The notes below the pieces were generated by a model that did not search any database, had not been told where the DNA came from, and was given only the letters and a program-made list of their open reading frames with translations. Shown here in pieces: positions 1 to 12,352 of a stretch of DNA of 64,000 bases (within the stretch, counting starts at the first letter, position 1; each line of letters begins with the position of its first letter). This DNA comes from Zygaena filipendulae (lineage: Eukaryota; Arthropoda; Insecta; Lepidoptera; Zygaenidae): NCBI GenBank assembly GCA_907165275.2, contig OU015666.1, forward strand, positions 1,394,001 to 1,458,000, written 5' to 3'. The position numbers were made by a program, and so were the translations under genes.

Positions 1-92
1 ACTACAGGAAACCATAGTCAATTCCAAATTATATCTAAAATTTCAGAGGAAAGGTGACACAGGCTTTGTTTCCATTTTTTATGCAGTCTTAC

Positions 93-1469
93 CGAGATAG
101 AGATAGGTTCCAGGTCAAGCAGCTGATAGACACTTTGGTGGGTATTTCATGCTGTAAGGTCCACTGGGCAAGGTTCATCACATCTGGAGCTTCGTATATT
201 CTGCAGAAGATCGATCCATACCATTTAGAACACTGTTAAACTAACTTTTGTATAATGTAATCACAATTATTTATTTATTTACAAACATTTACAATTTAAA
301 TACCTGATAATACCATCCGCAGAGCATGTCACAAGCAATAAACCTAAATGCTTTGGTCCAAACTTTACATCAGTAACCGAGGTTCTTGAGTCAACCAGGT
401 TGGAGCGTTTCACCCATGTGCGCAGACCTTTCTCTGATCCAGTTGCATTGATGTCTCCCACCTCCTCCCATATTGCTGCAGTGCGATCAAATGAACATGT
501 TGCAATGACTTGCCCGAACTCAGGGTGTGCCCATGTGACCTTCCACACTGATCCATGATGGGCTTTCCAGCTGCCTGTTATTTTCCAACCTCCACGACCA
601 TCTGCATCCCATATCTATGGAAGTTAGACCATCCTTGTATTAATATAAATATTATGAAAATATAATTTATCCTTTTTTCACATCATAATGGAGTTTGATG
701 GAGTAGCAGAGGTTATGTACTGTTGAATAAATGTCACTTTATAACTTTTTGTATTAATATCTGGGTGACAGAGCTTCGCTCATAGTGCCATCCGTTGTTA
801 AGTAGCGTAGCTACATTATCCGTTATATACAATACTTTTTAGTTTTTTTCCTTGAACAAAGAATATATCGTATGTAGTATGTATATAATCTGAATCTTGG
901 AAATTACTCCAACAATTTTTATGAAATTTTATGAATATTTATTTTATTGTATCATGTAACTAATGCATCTTTTTGGGAATATGGATAAATTGAGTAGAGA
1001 TGGATACTGTGGACAAGGAAAGGCAGAGTTGGGTCAAAAGTCAACTTTTGTCCATTACATGAAGCAACAACTGGTGGAGTTCTCTTTCGTTGCTCAAGAA
1101 AAACGAATTGCTATCTCATCTCAGTACCATAGCTTTATCTTCGAAACATCCAATGAATTGGACGTCTCAGGTGTGTAGTGTGACTGAACACTTTATCAGT
1201 GTTTTCGAGTGTTGTAGATCCTAATCTTTTAAAGTTTGTGGCTATTATAGTGTACGTTCATCGATGATGCTACTTACAATTTTTAATTTGTTAGGTATGT
1301 GTCCAAATTATTAACTTTTCTAACCCACCTTCACATACTGATCACTAGAACAAGTAGCCATTCTTTCACCATAAAAATCGTATGCCACATCGTGGATAAG
1401 GTCCTTGTGGTCGGCTAGTATCGTTTGTGACTCAAATAAATTAGTAAAATTCTCAGAAAGTTCTTCCAT
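93..1469 (-). CDS. Seh1: Nucleoporin SEH1 (5' part, three exons, runs off the left edge)
   Basis: WD40-repeat nucleoporin of the Nup107-160 (Y) complex, also known in the GATOR2/SEA lysosomal complex. Exons on the minus strand: 1469-1329, 614-304 and 200-93. Splice sites are GT/AG and the phases join (VK|IWD, then [12 protein letters not shown]). The start is chosen at MEELSENF because upstream in-frame sequence looks non-coding. Exon 1 carries the first WD blade ([20 protein letters not shown]). Exon 2 carries the second and third ([21 protein letters not shown]). Exon 3 holds the peptide [15 protein letters not shown], which I recognise from animal Seh1. About 186 codons are present; the family has about 350, so the C-terminal half lies left of the window. 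The family assignment is confident; the exact 5' end is less so. Confidence 0.93.
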
Positions 1470-1589
1470 AGCTACAATATAAAAAACCGCGCGTTGAGGT
1501 CGTTGCACAGACGAATAAGAGAACGTCGTTGAGCTTGAGATTGACACAAGAACAACCAGAGAGAAGGTACAATGGAAAATATCAACTGC

Positions 1590-1617
1590 TGACGTTTGAG
1601 TTTTGACAATTGACATT
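1590..1617. promoter_or_regulatory. TGACA-rich segment upstream of Seh1
   Basis: Just 5' of the Seh1 start (minus gene) two TGACA copies and one TGACG occur within about 30 bases. Similar clusters precede OST4 and, more weakly, NEDD1. No TATA box was seen. Treating it as a promoter element is inference from position and recurrence. Confidence 0.3.
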
Positions 1618-1619
1618 TT

Positions 1620-2900
1620 TTTTTATGAAGGACTTTCGCATTAATTTATTTAATCAGTTTCCGATACCTCCTCAAACTTATATGTAAGAGCCAATCCACA
1701 CGGCGCGGCGGCCGGCGAGGGCCGAGGCTCAGGTACGGAGCCTGAGCGGCTCTGCTGCGGTATATTACATACAAAAATGCGTTTGGGGAAAAAAACTTGA
1801 CTTTATGGGAAATTCATAAATAAATGCGAAAGCGAATTTGTTTTTTTGTTTGTCTTGGAATTCCTGCGGGAACTCTAAAATTACCGCGTGTGAGACCGCG
1901 GGGGACAGGCTTTTATTCTATGATATCGAGTATAATAATAAAGGCGCCATTATTATAAATTGTTATAAATTATAATACTTAACATTATATTGTAGTAGGT
2001 CGAACTCAAAAATAAAACAAAGTTTCTATCGCACGTACAATCAAAACCACCCTATTCCTTACTACATGTATATTGAACTCATGAAGTCAAGACGACGCGG
2101 GCAGTTTCATTAAAAAAAAATTAAAATTAACATTCATTTATTTCAGGCAAAATAACCAAATTTCATAAAAAATAAATTAAATAAAATTACAAGGGCGTAC
2201 CCAGGATTTCAGCTAGGAGGGGGCAGGGGGCTGCTTATACCTACCTGTTTCGAAAAGATCGTCTGTCGGGTATATTGAAACAAAAAATCATGAAAATTGA
2301 CTTTTATTCATTAATTTTGATGATGACACAAAACAAAATACTATACATAATTATACCATACATTATGTATAATATATATTATTATATTATGTATGTATAT
2401 TATATTAATTTAACAGTAATCTTCTCGGATTTGCCGCAAATTTGTCTATGACAGTCTTTTCAATAAACTCACTGCTGTCTTTTAAATAATTGCGATGTAC
2501 GCTCATCAGACATAAACCCGTAAGCCTTTCTTCACCCATGTAAAAATTAATTAAAGGGGTAAATAAAATTTAATAAATTAAATTAAATTCAACATAGGTA
2601 GGTCTCAGACGAAAATTTCGTCTGAGCAAAAAATATAAAATAATAACGATAGGTAGGTAGGTAGTATTTTTCTAGTAGGTACCTATCTTCTACTCGGCAC
2701 AGGTAGGACCGGTCTACGGGTAGGACAGTCCAAACTATAATTATTATACTCTGGTCCAGCCTAGAGGCAATCATGGCGGTTTCATTGAAAATCGTTTCCA
2801 CTGTAGGTTCCCATAGCATAGTTATTTATTGATTATTATTATTAATTTTTCCAGGCAAATCTTAGATTTAAGTTTCTATTTATATTATTTTTAGGTTCTT
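1620..2900. other. Intergenic, AT-rich with degenerate repeats
   Basis: No gene seen. A short GC-rich patch lies at 1696-1760. A decayed Helitron 3' part (starch of GCGGG/CCGCG motifs) lies at about 1813-1910. A repeat starting with GGGCGTACCCAGG lies near 2193. The rest is simple AT-rich sequence including TAGG/GTAGGTAG runs near 2650. Confidence 0.5.
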
Positions 2901-2910
2901 TGTTATTACT

Positions 2911-3140
2911 GTGGCGACCTCTACGCCACAAGTTACGAACTAGAATGAAGCGACGAATACTAACTACGTGAATCGCGCTAACGAAGTTTTCACATATACG
3001 CTGCATACATACGACCTCCGACGATCTACAGTCGGAGCCGCGGTCGTAGTGGTTATATACTCTTTGGCCGCGGTTCCCCGGGCATACCACCTCGCCCGGC
3101 GGGAAGCTTCCCCTTTGGTGGCGGTCGAGCCATATCATCC
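2911..3140 (+). repeat. GC-rich dispersed repeat (family F), copy 1
   Basis: Begins GTGGCGACCTCTACGCCAC and ends TTTGGTGGCGGTCGAGC. The same sequence, inverted and about 40 bp shorter, occurs at 42548-42727 inside another element, and a short related piece (GGTTATATACTCTTTG) occurs near 28425. It lies just past the 3' end of the NEDD1-like gene. The open frames over it on both strands are not genes. The class is unknown to me; it is short and lacks an obvious tRNA A/B box. Confidence 0.65.
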
Positions 3141-3238
3141 ACCCTGCTCCCGCTACATTACAATAAAACTCAATAATTGCATAACAATAAAATGTAATTG
3201 GCACTGCATTTTAGGAAAGTTAATAACATTATCATAAG

Positions 3239-3244
3239 TTTATT
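3239..3244 (-). terminator. Poly(A) signal of the NEDD1-like gene
   Basis: AATAAA on the minus strand about 85 bases past the stop codon, in AT-rich sequence. This is consistent with the 3' end of the minus-strand NEDD1-like transcript. Confidence 0.55.
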
Positions 3245-3327
3245 AAACAGACATAATAAAATTGTACAATTAAATTAGTATAATTTCATGGCAAATTAAA
3301 AATCACATCATTTTGGCACACTTAATC

Positions 3328-5544
3328 CTACGATTGGTTTATGTTTTCTAAGTTTTTATTCTGTGCTTTCAGTTGATTAATTTCTAATATTAATTTTATG
3401 TTTGTCTCCATTAATGTGTTCTGATTTTGTACCAAATGTTCAATTTTTTCATTCATACTAAACAACTTTTTCTCAAAAAACATTTTTTGTTTTGTAAGTG
3501 CCATCATTATATGGAGGAAGGAGTTTCTACAGTCGTCTCCAACATCAGACACAGTTAACTTAATAAAATCTTTCAACTCTTCCATTGTTTTAGAATCTAT
3601 AATAGATGAGGGAACATTGCAGTCGGATTGTTTAACAGTCGATGTATTGATATTTGGTGGTCTTAATTCATCTCCTACTCCATTCCCAACAACTGGGGAT
3701 GCAAATCCAAAACTCTCAGCCAGAACATTATTATTATTCATAGGAGTTGACACTTTACTTAAATTTTTCTCAACCTCTAAATGTCTAAATCTTGTTTCAT
3801 GCTTATCACTTATCCTTTCAAATTCATTGGATTTCTTTTTTTCCTCATCAAAATCATTATTTGATCCATCCAAACCCATCATAATCAGAAACGAATCGGC
3901 CTTGCTGTCACCAGCTTGACCAGGCACTTGCATGTTACTAGATGGTGGTGTATCTGTGATGTAAAACATGTCTGACGTTCTGTTCCGCACAGGGGACTGC
4001 ACTTTATGAGTGGATAAGTTTGTTTCAGTGTCTTCCCGAAGACTGATTTCGGTTGAAAGAGATTTTCGTTTTGTTGGTTGGAAAGAAACTTTTCGGATTT
4101 CTTCATCATGGTCTTTTAGAATTTTGTATGGGTTAGTCAAGTCTCTCAGATCATAGATAAGGACGAAACCATTCTTAGTACCAAGAGCTACTTCATTTTC
4201 CGAGTTGATAGCCAAAGAAGTCAATGTATATGGTGTACGAATTGTTGAAACTACATTTTGCAATCTGATATCATACACATGCATTATCTTATCGTAACCA
4301 CAAGACAATAAAACATCTTTATTTATAAGGGAGTAAACAAAATCACTGACTGGTGAAGCATGTATGTTCTCAAAGAAAACTTTGTCTTTGTTTGTAGTAA
4401 TGTCTCTAATTACAACATGGCCTTCATCAGTGGCTAAGCCCAGCATAGATCTAGTTTCATGATGGAATTTCATTGCAGAAATACTTTTAGAACATGAAAG
4501 CTTTACAGTAAGTACGGGAATGTTTGAGACAAGCCCATAAATTACTGTGTCACCATTTTGTGTTGTAGCTGCTAGACTACTGTTCCTTGAATTGTAACTG
4601 ATATGGTTAACACATGATTGATGTGATGGTGCTGGAAAAGTTTTAGTTATATTTTTGTTTTTTGTATCCCATATCATCACATTGCCACTTTTCGTACCAA
4701 TTGCAATGTTCCTGTGACCATCACGATGGAAACTTGCAGACCATGTGTCCTTAATCGGTATGTGCTGTAAACATCTGACTTCATGGTCAACTGGACTTAA
4801 AATTTCTATAAGACCTTTGGAGTTCACCTATAACAAAAAAACAAAATATTTTATTACTTACTGTGGATTTAGATTAGAAACAAATGAGTGGCTGGCATCA
4901 GTAAAGTATCATTAAAAACAATTGTACGTAATATTTTCTAATTGGAAAGAATAAAGAAACCCACTTGCCAAATGTCACCCCTGGCCTCACTGCCAGTGAC
5001 CGGTGACATCACTAGTTCCGGCTCACTAAGCACGACCTTCGCGCCACATTCAATTACGGCGCTGCACAATAGCAGCGGAAAAAGAGTAGTTGGACATTCC
5101 ACCCACGACTTAAATAGGTACCCATATTTATATTACTATCCAAACATCCCCTTTTAATAATAATAATAATAACTTTATTTATAACAAGTATGGTACCTAT
5201 TCTAACAACATAGTACTATGATGACACATTTATATTTATTATTATGTATAATGCGTAAGTCAACAGTTTTTATTTCGTCTGAGATGGTTGCAAAAAAAAA
5301 AAAAATTAAGGTACACAGAAAAAATCTACCCACCCTCCGTACTAGTTAAAAAACTGTATTCTAGGCTACGAATATGAATTACCGGTATGAAGTGTAAAAG
5401 ATGTCACACCTGCAGTATGTATTTGCCATCATCACTCCAAGACACATCTCTCATCAATCCATCATAGCAGCCGTAAGACTTTTTCAAATCCCAACTGTTT
5501 ACATCGTACATTAGTAAACGTGAACTGACTGAAGAGAGATACAT
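3328..5544 (-). CDS. Nedd1: NEDD1/Grip71-like WD40 protein, gamma-tubulin ring complex recruiter (complete, two exons)
   Basis: NEDD1 proteins recruit the gamma-tubulin ring complex to centrosomes and spindles (family knowledge). Exon 1 is 5544-5410 (45 codons, MYLSSVSSRLLMYDV). Exon 2 is 4827-3328, joined phase 0 at YILQ|VNSKG across an intron of about 580 bp. The product is 544 residues, close to a shortened NEDD1. Residues ~1-290 form WD-type repeats (for example GNVMIWD, LLSCGYDKIMHVYDIR, NGFVLIYDLRD). Residues ~290-450 are low-complexity and polar. Residues ~455-540 are a predicted coiled coil (DFIKLTVSDVGDDCRNSFLH, then heptads to the C terminus) matching the position of the NEDD1 gamma-tubulin-binding helix. 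A different WD40-coiled-coil protein is possible, but the two-part architecture favours NEDD1. Confidence 0.85.
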
Positions 5545-5810
5545 TTTAACGTTTATAATTATTGTGGTAGTTGACACGCAAGAATTAATTAGTTGTACAT
5601 AAAAAACTAGTGATAATGCAATTGCAATTTTATCACATTGAAATGTACGTATCAACAATCCAGCTCAGTTTAATAATGAAAATACGGAGCGAGATCAACG
5701 AACGAACTTAAAATTTTGACTAATTCGTTGTTGAAGTTTTTGACAGAGAGGTTTTTGACGTTTTTGAGTTTTGCATTGTTTGACTTTTTTGATGTAGGTA
5801 GTTTTTTATT

Positions 5811-6100
5811 TTTTTAGTGAAGTTTACCCCTTTCGGGGAAGGCAGAAAGAAACTTAGTCCATATAGCCAATTCAGTGGTATATTTCTTCTGAAGTTATTT
5901 ACATTGAAATGCATTGGTGAGACGCATTTCGATGCTTTACCGGAACTTTTGGCACCAAATCTTCACAGTTGAACCTTAATAGGACGCTCTGTGGGAAGTT
6001 GTAGAGTAAAATAGTTTCCACACACTGTACATCACTTATGGATGAGTATTATGCAAAATCCACCACATCCACACAATACTAATCACGATAAACTAATTTG
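5811..6100 (+). repeat. Dispersed repeat family G, copy 1
   Basis: Shares long blocks with 48893-49215 (inverted) and 58878-59065: a block with TTTACCCC, a block reading ATTTCGATG around a palindromic GCATTTCGATGC, then GGACGCTCTGTGGGAAGTTG and a tail ending AAACTAATTTG. About 290 bp. It sits between the NEDD1-like start and OST4. Likely a non-autonomous transposon; no terminal repeats were resolved. Confidence 0.6.
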
Positions 6101-6564
6101 CAAAACAAAGAAATAAAACTGACGTTCGTCGCTGCTAAAATCCCGCCAAAAGCCGCTGATGTAGGTAGTGATTCCAATCCTCAGAAGAATATTAGTTATT
6201 CTTCTGAGTTCCAATCCCAATTTGTTGTTTTTAATGGCTCCACCGTTTTGACGATGATTCTGCCAATGTCACAGTTTGAAAAGCCACAGCATAGACAGAA
6301 TAACCCAAAGAGTAAAGTAATAGTGTCAGGGTTAGGTAAAATCAAAATAAAATGAAACGGTAAGTAAGTACTTACCTATATTATAAAGAAAAAGTGTATT
6401 TTAGTTTTCCCTAAGGTTTATTATATTAGTATATACTATTTTATTTATAATTGTTACTATTAGTTATTCTTCTGAGGTACAGCACTTTTCTGAGGTACAT
6501 TTTTTAAATTAGATTTTTTTTAAAGTAATCGATTATTTTATAATCAATAAAGAAAAAGATAAAG

Positions 6565-6660
6565 CCGTGAATGACAGTTGACCGTGAGGTTGACCGTCTT
6601 AGTTGATTTGACATTTGACAGAAGTGACAGATCACAGAAGTCAGAAGTCAGAACGCTGAC
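6565..6660 (+). promoter_or_regulatory. TGACA-motif cluster upstream of OST4
   Basis: Within about 80 bases there are four TGACA and two TTGACC copies, directly before the presumed 5' UTR exon of OST4 (~6690-6774). No TATA box seen. A promoter role is inferred from position. Confidence 0.35.
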
Positions 6661-6991
6661 GTGTACCTTTAGATTTTGGTTCGATAAACTTTGTTTTAAT
6701 TTCACAGCGGTTAATAGATACTAATATTATTGATTGTTGCGACAATTTTTGTATAAGATTAAAAACAAAATGTAAGTTAGAACACTGAGCTAATACATAA
6801 TATTAGATATTAAAATGTTCGACTATTTAACCCATTTAAGTACCTATATTTCTTATTGTCTTACCTTGTCCGGCGTTTTAATCTATTTGCGTATTTTTTT
6901 TTGTCTCACAAGAAATCTTTACTCTTCTCATTTGTTCTAATTTCTAATATTTCGTAATTAAAATCGTTTTTTTGTTTCAGAGGCAAACAAA

Positions 6992-7096
6992 ATGATAACA
7001 GACATCCAGCTAGCTGTGTTCTCGAACGTTTTAGGAGTTTCTATATTCTTGTTAGTTATTCTGTACCACTACATCAACGCTAACAGTTCTAAATAA
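6992..7096 (+). CDS. Ost4: OST4, oligosaccharyltransferase small subunit (34 aa)
   Basis: Tiny single-span ER membrane subunit that stabilises the STT3 catalytic module of the N-glycosylation complex. Too short for ordinary ORF calling. The protein starts [16 protein letters not shown], has a hydrophobic helix ([13 protein letters not shown], residues ~16-28) and ends NANSSK. The length (34) and sequence match animal OST4 (about 37). The coding part sits in one exon with acceptor TTTGTTTCAG ending at 6980. A donor AT|GTAAGT near 6774 ends a non-coding first exon. A GTGAGT donor at 7106 and an acceptor at 8111 suggest a 3' UTR intron. The stop is only 10 bases before that junction, so nonsense-mediated decay is not expected. 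Confidence 0.93.
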   Translation: MITDIQLAVFSNVLGVSIFLLVILYHYINANSSK

Positions 7097-7105
7097 TAGT
7101 AATAG

Positions 7106-8111
7106 GTGAGTATTATTTGGAAGGACTGTACATTAAGCACCCTCGATTTTTAATAGTTACAATTTTTTTTTGGATAGAATAGTGTGTTTATAGTGTATTT
7201 CTCAAATCCGCAAATTACGGAAATTCATAATTTTCGAGAAAAAAGTAATAAAAACCTTACTCAATTTACGATAATATTTTGACTATGGCGCTTCGCCGGC
7301 CGCTACCGCGGCACGCTCGCTGCGCTCGCTCGGCTCGCGCGACTTCGTCAACAGTGCAAACCTAACCTAACCAACTCAAGTTTAACAAATTTTCATTTTC
7401 ATTAGCAAATTATAATAATCAAAGATAATAAATAATATAATCACTTTATCCGAATGTAAAACGAAACAATTCTTACAAAGTCAATGGCAAATGGTTGACA
7501 CATCGCGGAGTTTTGTATGAAATTGTGAAACTTTAGTATTTTTTTTCTCGAAAACGATGAGTTTCCGTAATTAGGGATTTTATGTGAAGTTATATTAAGC
7601 AAAGTCCCACACACATAAAAAATATGAAGCTCTAAATCGCGGGTGCTTATTGTACAGTTGAGCCTATTATTTCCTTTTTGTTTTAGAACTTAGTGTCTAA
7701 ATAGGTAAATAAAAACTGACAATCAAGAATCAAGATCATATTATTATATTACATACTTGTTATTCTGGACAAAGAGTTCTTGAAAGAACCCAAGGTCCAT
7801 GAAAGTGAAGCTACAAAGAACAGCTAGTCCAACTTATAACTTTTTTTTTAAATTTAATTAAAGTGGTAACACAGCAAACCAAAAGTCACAAATTTATTTA
7901 CCCTATCAGAATTAAATTTACTTTAATTTAAGAATCATTAACAAGTTGTGTAGGCAAGTTTTCAAATTTCAAGTACATAAAAAAAATAATACAAGACACT
8001 TAACAAATTTTTAATTATACATTCTGTCATATTATTTACTTGCATTATTTATCCATTAGGACCTGTCAACTTGTTGCACAAAATTAAATATAGTTTTATT
8101 TTCTGTTGCAG
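7106..8111 (+). other. Probable 3' UTR intron of OST4
   Basis: Starts GTGAGT right after the OST4 stop and ends TTCTGTTGCAG. Contains a GC-rich tract near 7290-7340 (CGCTCGCTGCGCTCGCTCGG) of the kind common in lepidopteran repeats. No other gene seen. The splice pair is read by eye only. Confidence 0.45.
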
Positions 8112-8234
8112 GTTGCAGATAATGAATGTTGTCAACACCTACCACAATTAACTATGAATACAATTAAATTTAATTGTTAGATATTTTAATTATAATGTAA
8201 TATAAGTGTTCATATCACAACTTTATTTTTATTA

Positions 8235-8415
8235 TCACTACATAATATAAAACAAAGTCGCTTCCTGCTGTCTGTCTGCCCCTATGTATGCTTGGATCCG
8301 GATTTTAATTTTAAAACTTTTTTAATAGATGAAGTGATAGAGGAAGGTTTATACGTAGGTATAGTTTATCCGAAACTCCGAAATTACCTCGGGTGAAACT
8401 GCAGGGGACGGCTAG
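8235..8415 (+). mobile_element. Lep1-like non-autonomous Helitron, degenerate
   Basis: 5' TCACTACATAATATAAAAC, internal TCTGTCTG, then CTCCGAAATTACCTCGGGTG and the 3' hairpin followed by GGCTAG|T. The typical Helitron end (hairpin then CTAG, T flank) is kept, with some mutated positions. Confidence 0.65.
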
Positions 8416-8689
8416 TATAGGCAATTATACAATGTGTTAATGAATTAACTCAAAACTAGAAAGTAGTTTGCTCAGAATTGACTAGCGAATCGATCGCACT
8501 ATGTTTTAATATGGTTATATTTTTTCATTTTTACTAGCCCATGTCTAAATTATTTATGATACAATATTAGGCGCGTACGCCGCCGCCCGCAGCAAAAAAA
8601 TTCGAACCGGCAGGCGCGGGCGTAGCGCTTGGAATTTCGTAGTGTGTCACCTCCAAACTAATAATAATAATCCACATCACAACACACAG

Positions 8690-8935
8690 ATCTACTTCAA
8701 TCCCACAGTAAGCTATTATTAGCTTGTGGCGTGGAAACCAAGCAAACGTGGTATATACTACATAGAATTACTTATACTATAGATATATAAACATCCCCAG
8801 ACTGGAAAATGGAACCCTGTGTTCATCACACAAAGTCCACCCCCACCGGGAATCGAACCCGGAACCCCTTGATTAGCGGGCAGGCATGGTGACCTCTGCG
8901 CCAATCGGGTCGTTGATGTTAATAACTTGATGTTA
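8690..8935 (-). mobile_element. tRNA-derived SINE
   Basis: On the minus strand a tRNA-like A box (TTGGCGCAGAGG) is followed about 35 bases later by a B box (GGGTTCGATTCCC). The rest of the element lies to the left, including AGCTTGTGGCGTGGAAACC, which recurs near 50895. Not a functional tRNA: no acceptor stem pairing. Confidence 0.7.
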
Positions 8936-9820
8936 ATAACTAATGTTGAATAACTTTTAAAGTAAGTATACATTTTTTCGACATAAAATATATTTTTATC
9001 ATATTATTGTTTATTCTTTTTAATGGGGTGTAACAGGTTTTCAGTTTCAGTTTCATTAACACGTTGTATACAAGGGCTTACCCCGGGGAGGGCAGGGGGG
9101 GATAGCTGCCTGGATGTTGTTTACGTCCCTACTACTTTTGTCGATAAAAGTTAAGAAACAACTTTTTGCTATTTGCGCAATTCCCGCGAGTCTGAAATGA
9201 ACGTAATTTTTCCAAAAATAGAGGACCTTCAATTGACAAATTCAACCATTGAGGCATTGACGAGCTGCATTTGAAGTTATTGGATATACGCGTTCCGGTC
9301 GACAACATGCTTGGATTGTTTTTTTGCTGGTTCTAAGGTTAAGGCGTTTAAAACAGTGTTCAATGCAGCATAAAAGTTGTTTAATACTCAGTGGGTCTTT
9401 GAAACCGCGGGCACAGATAATATAATACTATCCGCGGGGCGCAGAATCCACAGTTTTATTGCACACATCATACAACAAATGGATTTTGGGGGAGGGTCAT
9501 ATCCCCCGTGGGCCATGACCTTCGGACCGCGCCTGGGAGCTAATGAGGTAGTCAGGCGCGGATCTAGGATTTGGTTGTGTGGTTGGTTGCACCACGAAAT
9601 TTTTATAATATACAGGGTCAGAAATTTTCTAAGGTCTGATTAAAGTAGCTACCTAATTTAGTCTTCAGGAGGGGCAAGTGCACCCACTGCCCCCGTAGAC
9701 CCGCGCCTGGAGGTAGTAAAGTAGTAGGTACTCCAAGTTCTGTTCACAAACTACTTAGAGTTACTACTATAATTACAAACCGTGGCTATAGTCTCTAGAC
9801 AACATAGAATACCTACAATA

Positions 9821-9916
9821 GGGATGTGGACTACTTTTGAAAATCAAAATTCTAATTAGTCCGTTAGTTAGAAAATAAAAAAACAATAGACACGTATTTT
9901 TAACTTTTCAAAAAAA
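9821..9916 (+). mobile_element. MITE family A, left half (split copy)
   Basis: Starts with the family end GGGATGTGGACTACTTTTG and runs through AGACACGTATTTT, then breaks. The missing right half lies at 13581-13806 in the same orientation, so this copy appears to be interrupted by about 3.66 kb of DNA. Confidence 0.7.
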
Positions 9917-10150
9917 TCTAGACACGCCGGTAGCGTGTCAAGCCAAAGTTCTCAAACTGACAGAACTGGCGAGCCGCACCGTGTGTAATATTACACGAAC
10001 CATTTGGAGCCACTTTTCACCCCTCCATATTTCAAAAACTATTTAACATAAACATGTCAAATTTGGCTCATGTATTAAGACTCGCGAGATAAACATGTGC
10101 TCCAAATTTCATAAGCACACCTCAAACGGGCTTTTAGATATTAACGTCCA
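9917..10150 (+). repeat. Dispersed repeat with GACACGC...GCGTGTC stem, copy 1
   Basis: Begins CTAGACACGCCGGTAGCGTGT, a small hairpin. Further copies start at 12353 and 12727 within the same 3.7-kb insert. Shared parts include GCGAGC(C/A)GCACCGTGTGTAA and AAACTATTT(A/C)ACATAAACATG. Class unknown. Confidence 0.55.
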
Positions 10151-12352
10151 AAAATCGTGATTTTTATCACTGACTGACCTATAGACCAAAATTATAACCG
10201 ACTTCCAGATGACCTAGGAACTTGATATTTGGCATCGAGGTAGACTTTTAGGCGTAAACAAAGGGAAAAATCTGAAAACTGGAAAAACTTAAAAAAAAAT
10301 GATAATTATCAATATCTTCAGTTTTTAGATATATCCTTATCAAGAAGGTAATATAACAAAGTCGAGTATTGAAGTATATAACTGGCTAATCAAAATTTTG
10401 AAGTATTCTTAATGATGTATTTTACGTCACTCCATTAAACTGAGTCAAACATTGACAATGAATCAAACTTTCGTTATCAACACGAATTTTTCTATGGTTT
10501 ATACGTATAAAACTAGCTATTCTCAAGTTAAAAGTAAATCAGCGTTTGTTTTACGTACGACGTAATACGTATATAATTTATGAATATCTGTGAATATTTT
10601 CATCAGTTCACGCAAATATCCATTACATATTATTCACATTTGACAAAGAAAGTTCTGTATGTAAAAATGATGAATAAATAATTCTTTTTCAAGAATAAAA
10701 CTGCTTCTGGATAGAGACGGTTATTTGGCTCTTTTGTCCGCCTACAAGTGCGACGTATAATCCTCGAACAGAAACTGTACAGGTACTGTCTAGATGATTT
10801 TGACTCCAATATAGAGATATACATGTAGGCGAGTTTTCTGAGTGACATAGGGTAGGGTAGGGGTTTTTATCCCGGAATTACTAAGGAAACTCCAAAATTA
10901 GCGAGGGTGAAACCGCGGGCAACAGCTAGTGTGCAATAAAATTGTGTATTGTGCAATAAATTTTTGACCTCCTCAAAAATTTCAGGCTGCGACCGTACAG
11001 AAGAGTCTCGTTACATTAACGGCATAATCCTAATAATAATAATAAAACTATACTACACAGTACCTAGAACAGTATTGAGACGAGAGGCGCGCTCCTATCC
11101 GCTGTTTGCTACAACTCCCTGTCGCACAAATGCAGGACAGAGAGCGCCGCTCCAGAGACTGGTTAAAACTTACAATAATAACTTTAATGGTATCGATGTA
11201 TTTGCCCTATCTAAACAAAATTTTAAAAAACAAATTATTATGCACCTTGCTCAAATTTGATAATTTTTGTATTGCTTAAGCAGCTTATTTACTTCTGGAC
11301 TTATAATAATAAAAACAACTGTATTGTTATCATTTATTGATTTTACGTAATTTTACCAAAATGTATCTAATATTAGCCAGTAACTTGTGGAAACGTAGTG
11401 GATTGTACATTTACTTATAGTTATACTGTATATCGAGTTGTAATATATAATGTACGATTGTTTGTTTTCCCAAATAAAATAAAATAAATAAAATAAAAAA
11501 TAAAATAATCCAGCAATTCTTCTCACTTGGAATGGCAACATGGATTTAATAATAATAATAATTGCAGTCATGTACACTGTGCAAGATTTAGACGATACCT
11601 ATAGGCAAAGTTATGGAAGATGCTTCAATAGCTGCAATTCTACTTCGACTTCTAGGAGGCTTAAGTCGTCAATATGCACCTTTAAGCGCATGGTGACGTA
11701 ATATACCGTGCTACTGGAGTTTGATGCGCAGCTTTTTCTCTTCAGCCATAGCGCTAGGAAGCTGTGAAGGGTAGATATTTTATGGTTGCTGACTGCTGTC
11801 ATAATAACTGTAATTTTATTGACGTCAATAAGATACACATTATTGGCCAAATTTGATTAAACGATTTGACTATGACTTTGATTTTGACTTGTCGCAAAAG
11901 AATTGATTAAGTGAAGTCCGATCTCTTTTATCATTTTAGAAATAAAAAATTGTGTCACTTGGTTGTTTTGTAGATGATACGAAGTTCACCGGGTCTTCTA
12001 GTGTATTCTTTTAGTGTCGTCTTCAAGGCACAAGAGAGCTCTATTGTAGAGTACAACCGCCTGCGCACGTTATACCGCCCTGACTTGGCCAAATTAACTA
12101 TCAACAGAAAACGCGTAAAAAAAAAAACCGGATACTGAATGGGCAATTCACTCAAACATTTTGAACGTCCAAGAAAATACAGAAAACACAAAAAAGATAG
12201 TTATACCACGGAAACGTAGGAAGATAAACTAAATTGACAAAAACCATTTTATTATGAATAATAAGTACCTACAAATAATTTCTGTAAAAAGTTTTTCTTT
12301 TCCGATTCATTTATCCATTTCTGTTAATATACAATAATATTGTGACCTATAT
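10151..12352. other. Gene-free stretch inside the 3.7-kb insert
   Basis: AT-rich. Holds a Helitron 3' fragment at 10865-10929 (GGGTGAAACCGCGGGCAACAG then CTAG), a unit beginning CGACTTCCAGATGACC near 10200, and an A/T microsatellite near 11475-11510. No credible gene on either strand. Confidence 0.5.
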
